A stretch of DNA of 11,604 nucleotides from Sphingomonadales bacterium (GTDB taxonomy: Bacteria > Pseudomonadota > Alphaproteobacteria > Sphingomonadales > Sphingomonadaceae): NCBI GenBank assembly GCA_027489295.1, contig JAIYAA010000328.1:1-11604 (forward strand), in the 5' to 3' direction. The notes under the pieces are model-generated. The model worked only from the letters and a program-made list of their open reading frames with translations. It had not been told where the DNA came from and ran no database searches. Shown one piece after another: positions 7,069 to 11,604 of the stretch. Positions within the stretch are counted from its first letter, which is position 1. Each line of letters opens with the position of its first letter. The translations under genes were made by a program, and so were the position numbers.

Positions 7069-7593
7069 ATGCAGTTTCGTCTCACCGGACTGACCACCGC
7101 CGCGCTCGGCGCCGGCGCGCTGCTGCCGAATGCGGCGGCGGCCCAGACCATGGATCTGTCGATCGAGCTGCCGCGCATGAGCGTGGCCGAATATCACAAG
7201 CCCTATGTTGCCGTGTGGCTGGAGAAGGAAGGGCAGGCGCCGCGCACCCTTTCGGTCTGGTACGATGTCGACAAGCGCGGCGGCGAAGGCACCAAGTGGC
7301 TGCACGACGTGCGCCAGTGGTGGCGCGCCTCGGGCCGGACGATGAGCTTCCCCGCCGACGGCGTCAGCGGCGCCACCCGCGCGCCCGGCGTGCAGAAGCT
7401 GCGCCTCGTCGCCGGCAAGGGCGGCATGCCCGCGCTCACGCCCGGTCAGTACACGCTGGTCGTGGAAGCCGCGCGCGAGGTGGGCGGCCGCGATCTGATT
7501 CGCCTGCCCTTCACCTGGAACGGCAGCAGCGCCACCGCCGCCGCCAAGGGGGCGAGCGAGCTCGGCGCCGTCTCGTTCACGCTCAAGCGCTAA
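7069..7593 (+). CDS. DUF2271 secreted protein with flavinylation-type motif
   Basis: A 174-residue exported protein. Residues 1-26 are a signal peptide (NAAAA, then Gln26) without twin arginines, so Sec export is expected. Family blocks are YVAVWLEKEGQAPRTLSVW (46-64), KWLHDVRQWWR (76-86) and QYTLVVEAAREVGGRDLIRL (127-146), as in DUF2271 (Pfam PF10029). Residues 97-103 read D-G-V-S-G-A-T. This matches the motif in which ApbE attaches FMN to the last Ser/Thr in proteins such as NqrC and RnfG, so Thr103 (codon 7375-7377) is the candidate site. ApbE is encoded in the same operon. The predicted role is a covalent FMN carrier in the periplasm; the motif is seen, the flavinylation is inferred. GGGGG directly after the PepSY stop serves as ribosome site. 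Confidence 0.88.
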   Translation: MQFRLTGLTTAALGAGALLPNAAAAQTMDLSIELPRMSVAEYHKPYVAVWLEKEGQAPRTLSVWYDVDKRGGEGTKWLHDVRQWWRASGRTMSFPADGVSGATRAPGVQKLRLVAGKGGMPALTPGQYTLVVEAAREVGGRDLIRLPFTWNGSSATAAAKGASELGAVSFTLKR

Positions 7594-7610
7594 TCGGGGG
7601 AGTTCCAGTC

Positions 7611-8495
7611 ATGCAGTTTCGCAAGCCGCTTCTCGCCGTTGCCGCCGTTGCGGCGCTCGCCGCACCCGCCGCGATCGCCCACCGCATGTGGCTGTTGCCG
7701 TCGTCCACCGTCGTCTCGGGCACCGATAACTGGGTGACCGTCGATGCCGCGGTGTCGAACGAGCTGTTCTATTTCGATCATCGCCCGCTGGGCGTGATCC
7801 CCACCATCACCCAGCCCGACGGCAGCGAAGGCAAGGCCGAGCATCACAATGTTGGCCAGTTCCGCGCGACCTTCGACGTGCACCTGACCCAGCAGGGCAC
7901 CTATCGCATCGCAGTGGTCAACCAGGGCGTGTTCGGCCGCTACACGCTGAACGGCGAGACCAAGATGATCCCGCGCGGCACCAGCAAGGCGCAGCTGGCC
8001 AGCGTGATCCCCGCCGGCGCTACCGACGTGCAGACCAGCGAGATGCTCGCCCGCAACGAGATTTTCGTGACGCAGGGCGCGCCGACCAACACGGTGTTCA
8101 AGCCGACCGGGCAGGGCATCGAACTGGTGCCGGTGACCCACCCCAACGATCTCGTCTCGAATGAGCCGGCGACCTTCCAGTTCCTGATGGACGGCAAGCC
8201 GGCCTCGGGCCTGTACGTCACCACCATCCTTGGCAACGGCCGCTATCGCGCGGCGCAGAAGCAGCTGGACCTGCGCACCGACGCGGCCGGCAAGGTGACG
8301 ATCAAGTGGCCGGACGCCGGCATGTACTGGATCAACGTCACGCCGAACGCGCCGCAGCCCGAGGGCGAAGGCCCGCGCCCGCAGGCGCAGGGTGGCGAAG
8401 GTCGTCCCGCGGGCGGTGCCGGCCCGGGTATGGGGGGCGTTCCCTCCGGCCGCCGGGTCAGCTACACGACCACGCTGGAGGTATTGGCACCCTGA
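7611..8495 (+). CDS. DUF4198 family secreted protein
   Basis: A 294-residue exported protein of the DUF4198 family (Pfam PF10670), sometimes labelled a nickel-uptake component without direct evidence. The signal peptide ends AIA at 21-23, so the mature protein would begin His24-Arg-Met-Trp-Leu-Leu-Pro, the family's conserved start. Other His lie at 57, 78, 79, 91 and 177, some near VELVPVTHPNDL-like beta strands (170-181). Residues 247-281 form a Gly/Pro-rich linker before a last strand, SYTTTLEVLAP. The fold is probably beta-sandwich. A free N-terminal His with further His suggests metal binding, as in CopC-like proteins; this is inference. It starts 17 bases after DUF2271, with GGGGGAG about seven bases before the ATG. 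Its stop overlaps the proposed ApbE start. Confidence 0.88.
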   Translation: MQFRKPLLAVAAVAALAAPAAIAHRMWLLPSSTVVSGTDNWVTVDAAVSNELFYFDHRPLGVIPTITQPDGSEGKAEHHNVGQFRATFDVHLTQQGTYRIAVVNQGVFGRYTLNGETKMIPRGTSKAQLASVIPAGATDVQTSEMLARNEIFVTQGAPTNTVFKPTGQGIELVPVTHPNDLVSNEPATFQFLMDGKPASGLYVTTILGNGRYRAAQKQLDLRTDAAGKVTIKWPDAGMYWINVTPNAPQPEGEGPRPQAQGGEGRPAGGAGPGMGGVPSGRRVSYTTTLEVLAP

Positions 8496-9487
8496 TCGTA
8501 GAACCGCGTATCGCTGTCCCTGAGAGCCTGTCGCCGGCGGCATTCCACCGGCGCCGCTCCGCCGCGCCCGTCGCAACCTTCGGCGGCGCGACGATGGGTA
8601 CCACCTGGCGCCTGGTTGTCGTCGATCCGCCGGAGGATATCCGCGAGACCGTCGACGCGGTGCTGGCCCGGATGATCGCCGAGTTCAGCCATTGGGACCA
8701 GGGGTCGCGAATCGGCCGGTTCAACCGCGGCATGCTCGGCCACTGGCATCCGCTGTCGCCCGAGGCGGCGCGTGTGATGGCGGCGGCGTTCGACGTGCAC
8801 CGCGCAAGCGGCGGCGCGTTCGATCCCGCCGCGGGCGTGCTCGCCGATCTGTGGGGCTTCGGCCCCGCCGGTCCGCGGGACGACCTGCCCGGCGCCTATG
8901 CGATCGGCGAGGCGCGCAACATGTCCGGCGTGCGGCACCTGGAATTCGATCGCGACAGCCGCCGCATGCGCCGGCGCGAGGCGGTGCAGGTCGACCTGTC
9001 GGGCATCGCCAAGGGCTATGCCGTCGACGCGGTGGCGGAACGGCTCGTGTCGCTGGGCATCGAGGATTTCCTGATCGAGATCGGCGGCGAGCTGCGCGGC
9101 GAGGGGATCAAGCCCGACGGCCAGCCCTGGTGGGTCGAGCTCGAGGCGGTGCCGGGCTTCAGCCTGCCGCCGCTGCGGTTGGCGCTGCACGGCCTGTCGG
9201 TCGCCACCTCGGGGGATTATCGCCGGTTCTTCGAACGGGGCGGGCGGCGCTACGCGCACACGATCGATCCGCGCAGCGGCTGGCCGATCGACAACCAGGT
9301 CGTCTCGGTATCCGTGCTGCACCGCGAAGCGATGTATGCCGATGCCTGGGCGACGGCGCTCACCGTGCTCGGCCCGGCCGGGATGGTGCTGGCCGAGCAG
9401 CAGGGGCTCGCCGCCCACATGGTCCTGCGCGAGAACGAGAGCGTCTCCGAACGGATCGCCCCCGCGCTGCAGGCGATGCTCGGCTGA
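8492..9487 (+). CDS. apbE: FAD:protein FMN transferase (ApbE family)
   Basis: ApbE enzymes move FMN from FAD onto a Ser/Thr of target proteins, using Mg2+. The motifs, numbered from the proposed start, are FGGATMGTTW (30-39), GGAFDPAAG (107-115), DLSGIAKGYAVD (168-179), EIGGELRGEG (196-205), YAHTIDPRSGWP (254-265) and the metal-site ADAWATAL (283-290); all are intact. The target is probably the DUF2271 protein of the same operon. The start is uncertain. The first ATG in frame (8594) is the Met of MGTT inside the conserved domain, and FGGAT before it already looks homologous. I propose CTG 8492, which overlaps the DUF4198 TGA and lies ten bases after GGAGG (8477-8481). A GTG at 8306 would overlap DUF4198 by 190 bases. 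No lipobox or clear signal peptide is visible, although most ApbE proteins are exported. Confidence 0.88.
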   Translation: MIVEPRIAVPESLSPAAFHRRRSAAPVATFGGATMGTTWRLVVVDPPEDIRETVDAVLARMIAEFSHWDQGSRIGRFNRGMLGHWHPLSPEAARVMAAAFDVHRASGGAFDPAAGVLADLWGFGPAGPRDDLPGAYAIGEARNMSGVRHLEFDRDSRRMRRREAVQVDLSGIAKGYAVDAVAERLVSLGIEDFLIEIGGELRGEGIKPDGQPWWVELEAVPGFSLPPLRLALHGLSVATSGDYRRFFERGGRRYAHTIDPRSGWPIDNQVVSVSVLHREAMYADAWATALTVLGPAGMVLAEQQGLAAHMVLRENESVSERIAPALQAMLG

Positions 9488-9529
9488 TCCGCCACCCGAA
9501 AAAATCGCACGTTACGCTTCCGGATTCAC

Positions 9530-9557
9530 TTGCGCGCTGCAACAAAAGGCGTAGGTT
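9530..9557 (+). promoter_or_regulatory. Promoter-like pair without a following gene
   Basis: TTGCGC (9530-9535) and TAGGTT (9552-9557) are separated by 16 bases, an acceptable sigma-70 pattern for alphaproteobacteria. A strong AAGGAG follows at 9580-9585, as in a normal gene leader. No ATG, GTG or TTG at a suitable distance opens a frame of useful length. It could drive the SPFH gene through a 300-base leader, a small RNA, or the remains of a lost gene. Confidence 0.35.
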
Positions 9558-9591
9558 CGCACCACATTCGGTGCTGCACAAGGAGCAGGGA

Positions 9592-9831
9592 TCAACGACG
9601 TTTTGGCTTGAGCTGTAGGATTGTGGGATTGCCGGTCTTCCCGGCATCTGTTCCGCGATTTGGCTGTTGCTGTGTCGTCCTGCCTGCGCCACCGAAGCTC
9701 TTCGGCCGCGCATCCCGCCCGACCTCCACCTGACCATCCACGATCGGTCCGATCAGTTCGGCCGCGCGGTTCCACGCGTGGGCGACATTGGGGTCGCCCC
9801 TGCGCGAATGTGGCGCGGGAGGACGCTTCAT
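9592..9831 (-). CDS. Doubtful small hypothetical protein
   Basis: A 79-codon frame on the minus strand, divergent from the SPFH gene. Residues 12-42 or so (GDPNVAHAWNRAAELIGPIV onward) have GC-ending codons and an amphipathic look, like a real alphaproteobacterial protein. The second half is rich in Gln, Thr, Gly and Lys and looks random. GGAAGG touches the ATG directly, too close for good initiation. I recognise no family. It could be a small real gene, a decayed one, or chance. Confidence 0.25.
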   Translation of the reverse strand: MKRPPAPHSRRGDPNVAHAWNRAAELIGPIVDGQVEVGRDARPKSFGGAGRTTQQQPNRGTDAGKTGNPTILQLKPKRR

Positions 9832-9856
9832 CCTTCCATTTTCATGGACGTGAACA

Positions 9857-10735
9857 ATGGCATATCAACCGGGGAATTTCGGTGGTGGCTTTGGCGTGTT
9901 CCGGCTGCTGGGCCGCAGCTGGGTGTGGATCACCATTGCCGTGGCCGTCGGCATCTTCTGCCTCAGCAGCTTCGCGCGCGTCGAGCCGGGGCAGGTGGGC
10001 ATCCGCGTGAACAACATCGCCGGCGGGGTCCGGCCGGAATCGCTGCCGGTCGGCTGGTACGTCGCGCTGCCCGGCACGCACATCTACCAGTATCCGGTGT
10101 TCACCCGCACCTATACCTGGACTGCGTCGAAGACCGAGCAGAACGACGTCGACGAGGCCTTCACCTTCCAGGACAAGAACGGCCTGTCGCTCAAGGCAGA
10201 TGTCGGCGTGTCCTATCATGTCGATCCGTCGCGGGCGTCGATCCTGTTCCAGCGCTATCGCACGGACATGGACCAGATCATCGCGGGTCCCCTGCGCAAC
10301 GCGATCCGCAACGCGATCGTCGAGCGCGCCGCGCAGCTGGGCGTCGAGGAGATCTACGGCACCCACAAGGCCGAGCTGATCGCGACGGCAACCAAGCGGG
10401 TGCAGGGCTTCTTCGCGCCGGTGGGACTGCAGGTGGAGCAGGTCTATTGGGCCGGCAACGTCGTGGTGCCCGAGGCGGTGCTCAACCAGATCAACGCCAA
10501 GATCGCCAACGAACAGCAGGCGCTGGCGGCCCGAGCGAATGTCGAGACCGCCAAGGCCGATGCCGAGGCGCGGATCGCCAAGGCGGCGGGCGATGCCAAG
10601 GCGATCCAGGTCGAGGCGGAGGCGATCCGCACCAACCCGGAGATCGTCAATCTCCGCGCGGTCGAGAAGTGGAACGGCCAGCTGCCCACCTATATGGGCG
10701 GCAGCGGGCCGATGCCGTTCCTGAGCGTGAAGTAA
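9857..10735 (+). CDS. SPFH/band-7 (prohibitin-like) membrane protein
   Basis: A 292-residue member of the SPFH/band-7 family (Pfam PF01145), whose members form large rings or scaffolds on membranes and often partner with proteases. A Gly-rich N-terminus leads to one TM segment (about 22-38), then the SPFH domain (about 40-200: VEPGQVGIRVNN at 42-53, LPVGWYVALPGTHIYQYPVF at 63-82). An Ala/Glu/Lys-rich helix suited to coiled-coil assembly runs from about 212 to 258. The C-terminus KWNGQLPTYMGGSGPMPFL is typical of prohibitin-like bacterial members. The ATG at 9857 has only a weak ribosome site (GGACG, 9846-9850), and small hairpins lie nearby. It stands alone between its leader and its own terminator, so its partner cannot be read from context. 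Confidence 0.9.
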   Translation: MAYQPGNFGGGFGVFRLLGRSWVWITIAVAVGIFCLSSFARVEPGQVGIRVNNIAGGVRPESLPVGWYVALPGTHIYQYPVFTRTYTWTASKTEQNDVDEAFTFQDKNGLSLKADVGVSYHVDPSRASILFQRYRTDMDQIIAGPLRNAIRNAIVERAAQLGVEEIYGTHKAELIATATKRVQGFFAPVGLQVEQVYWAGNVVVPEAVLNQINAKIANEQQALAARANVETAKADAEARIAKAAGDAKAIQVEAEAIRTNPEIVNLRAVEKWNGQLPTYMGGSGPMPFLSVK

Positions 10736-10740
10736 GCGAA

Positions 10741-10772
10741 GGGGTGCCGGCCGCGATGCCGGCGCCCCTTTT
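10741..10772 (+). terminator. Rho-independent terminator of the SPFH gene
   Basis: GGGGTGCCGGC (10741-10751) pairs with GCCGGCGCCCC (10758-10768), ten Watson-Crick pairs and one G-U, around a CGCGAT loop. Four T follow (10769-10772). It begins five bases after the SPFH stop. The T run is short, but the stem is very strong. Confidence 0.85.
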
Positions 10773-10800
10773 CTATCCCTCCCTCGCCAACGCTTCACCC

Positions 10801-10830
10801 TCTTCCCCGCCGAGGCGGGAATGACGACGG
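10801..10830. repeat. REP-like palindromic intergenic sequence
   Basis: CCCGCC (10806-10811) and GGCGGG (10814-10819) are inverted around GA. Read on the minus strand, the block gives CGTCATTCCCGCCTCGGCGG, close to a dispersed GTCATTCCCGC...GCGGGAA repeat found between genes in many proteobacteria. One copy is present here, so its repeat nature rests on that recollection. Confidence 0.35.
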
Positions 10831-10884
10831 AATTGGCGGGGCGGGGCGCGCACCTGCCCCCTCGGCCATTCCCCCGCGCCTTTC

Positions 10885-10912
10885 TTGACTTCTGCCCCGT
10901 GCGGCGCATGTG
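10885..10912 (+). promoter_or_regulatory. Putative cobT promoter
   Basis: TTGACT (10885-10890) and CATGTG (10907-10912) are 16 bases apart. The -35 is good and the -10 weak. Transcription would start about six or seven bases further on, at or next to the cobT ATG (10919), so the message may be leaderless or nearly so. This agrees with the lack of a convincing Shine-Dalgarno sequence before the ATG. Confidence 0.3.
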
Positions 10913-10918
10913 GGTGCG

Positions 10919-11604
10919 ATGGCGCAGGACAATCCTCTCGACCGGCTTCGCGACGTGCTCGCGGGCACTTCGCGCGCGCTTTCGGGTGCGGCGGAACTCG
11001 AATTCGGCTTTACCGCCGATGCGCCGTTCCAGAGCGGCAAGACGATCAAGGTTCCGATGCCGGCGCGCACCCTGCCGCCCGAGCAGATCGCCGAGGCGCG
11101 CGGCTTTGCCGACAGCTTCGCGCTGCGCATGCGCCACCACGACGCCAATCTGCACGGCCGCACCGCGCCGCGCGAACCGGTGGCGCGCGCCGTGTACGAT
11201 GCGATCGAGGCGGCTCGCGTCGAGGCGCTGGGCTCGCGCGGCTATGCCGGCATCGCCGACAATCTGGAGCATTCGCTGGCCATGCGGCTGCGCTCGGACC
11301 CGATCGGCCGCGCCCGCACCCGCGACGAGGTGCCGCTGTCGACCGCGCTCGGGCTGATGGTGCGCGAGCGGCTGACCGGACGCGAGTCGCCGTCCAGCGC
11401 CGCGCTCGGCCTCGCGCTGGTCCGCGACTGGATCGAGGAGAAGGCGGGTTCAGATCTCGACGCGCTGGCCACCGCGATCGACGATCAGAACGCCTTTGCC
11501 GCGCTCGCCGCCAAGCTGCTCCAGGATCTCGAGCTGACCGAAGGCGAGATGGTCCCCGACGAAGCCGATGAAGGCGGCGGCGAGGACGAGGGCCAGGAGG
11601 AGCA
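10919..11604 (+). CDS. cobT: Cobaltochelatase subunit CobT, N-terminal part
   Basis: The first 228 codons of CobT; the gene runs off the right edge. CobT and CobS form the AAA+ motor that works with CobN to insert cobalt into hydrogenobyrinic acid a,c-diamide in aerobic cobalamin biosynthesis, in the cytoplasm. Recognisable blocks are RDVLAGTSRALSG (11-23), SGKTIKVPMPARTLPPEQ (39-56), ALRMRHHDANLHGR (68-81) and ARVEALGSRGYAGIADNL (99-116). From about residue 207 the acidic linker typical of CobT begins (EGEMVPDEADEGGGEDEGQE). The C-terminal von Willebrand factor A-type metal-binding domain would lie beyond the window; full-length proteins are roughly 600 residues. ATG 10919 gives the family's usual N-terminus. 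cobS, a common neighbour, is not immediately upstream; the SPFH gene is. The start is well supported by homology, less so by ribosome-site sequence. Confidence 0.92.
   Translation, partial: MAQDNPLDRLRDVLAGTSRALSGAAELEFGFTADAPFQSGKTIKVPMPARTLPPEQIAEARGFADSFALRMRHHDANLHGRTAPREPVARAVYDAIEAARVEALGSRGYAGIADNLEHSLAMRLRSDPIGRARTRDEVPLSTALGLMVRERLTGRESPSSAALGLALVRDWIEEKAGSDLDALATAIDDQNAFAALAAKLLQDLELTEGEMVPDEADEGGGEDEGQEE

Larger units (their letters stand above)
9488..9856. other. Intergenic stretch between apbE and the SPFH gene
   Basis: No gene can be firmly placed here. From left to right it holds a promoter-like pair (9530-9557), a small hairpin GCACC/GGTGC (9559-9574), a Shine-Dalgarno-like AAGGAG (9580-9585) with no start codon after it, a hairpin TGCCGG/CCGGCA (9630-9646), a 13-base palindrome GATCGG-T-CCGATC (9742-9754), a 7-bp hairpin GGGCGAC/GTCGCCC (9780-9799), and TCCAT/ATGGA (9835-9848) just before the SPFH start. 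No tRNA or known RNA gene is recognisable. Confidence 0.6.

Noticed and set aside
6187..7305. A 372-codon frame antisense to PepSY and DUF2271
   Set aside because: No family features, and the opposite strand encodes conserved proteins with signal peptide and membrane helices.
6897..7610. N-terminal extension of the DUF4198 gene to 6897
   Set aside because: It would overlap PepSY and DUF2271 entirely. The ATG at 7611 has a good ribosome site and starts a proper signal peptide.
7611..8495. Naming the DUF4198 protein a nickel transporter
   Set aside because: It has a signal peptide and no membrane helices, and no nickel transport genes adjoin it. The nickel label comes from family naming only.
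9667..10824. A 385-codon plus-strand frame covering the SPFH gene
   Set aside because: It overlaps the SPFH gene in another frame and has no family resemblance.
10885..10918. Cobalamin riboswitch upstream of cobT
   Set aside because: The space from the SPFH terminator to the ATG is about 146 bases and I see no B12-box-like conserved core in it.
1..11604. CRISPR arrays, tRNA or rRNA genes, insertion sequences, phage or toxin-antitoxin genes
   Set aside because: I found no regularly spaced repeats, tRNA-like folds, transposase motifs with terminal inverted repeats, or phage-type genes.

Overview
The window comes from a high-GC alphaproteobacterium, most likely a sphingomonad (Sphingomonadaceae). 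The signs are a TonB-dependent receptor of the Xanthomonas/Caulobacter/sphingomonad type, a CobT of the aerobic cobalamin pathway, and codon use ending mostly in G or C. Assignments rest on reading motifs by eye; no database search was possible.

Layout. (1) 1-54, minus: the first 18 codons of hisG, divergent from (2) a DUF2332 protein with a methyltransferase-like glycine motif (115-1197). (3) 1198-1439: a regulatory region with direct and inverted repeats, a TTGACA box and a possible leader peptide. (4) 1440-4247: a large TonB-dependent receptor ended by a textbook terminator. (5) 4303-5202 and 5306-6205, minus: an epoxide-hydrolase-like alpha/beta hydrolase and, upstream of it, a pirin. (6) 6206-6417: a divergent control region with a Fur-box-like palindrome. 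(7) 6418-9487: a tight four-gene operon of PepSY-type membrane protein, DUF2271 secreted protein, DUF4198 secreted protein and ApbE (FAD:protein FMN transferase). (8) 9488-9856: a gap with a promoter-like sequence that leads into no gene, and a doubtful small minus-strand reading frame. (9) 9857-10735: an SPFH/band-7 protein with its own terminator. (10) 10919 to the window end: the N-terminal third of cobT.

The most interesting unit is the four-gene operon. ApbE attaches FMN covalently to a Ser/Thr in a motif of the type D-x-x-[S/T]-G-A-[S/T]. The DUF2271 protein two genes upstream carries D-G-V-S-G-A-T. With the Fur-like site at the promoter, a His-rich three-helix membrane protein, and a secreted partner whose predicted mature N-terminus is histidine, the set can be read as an iron-regulated, flavin-based periplasmic redox module, possibly for reducing or releasing imported metal. 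That function is inferred. The genes, their order and the motif are seen directly. Two loose ends are that ApbE has no ordinary start codon before its conserved N-terminal motif and shows no clear export signal, and that no receptor gene sits next to the operon.
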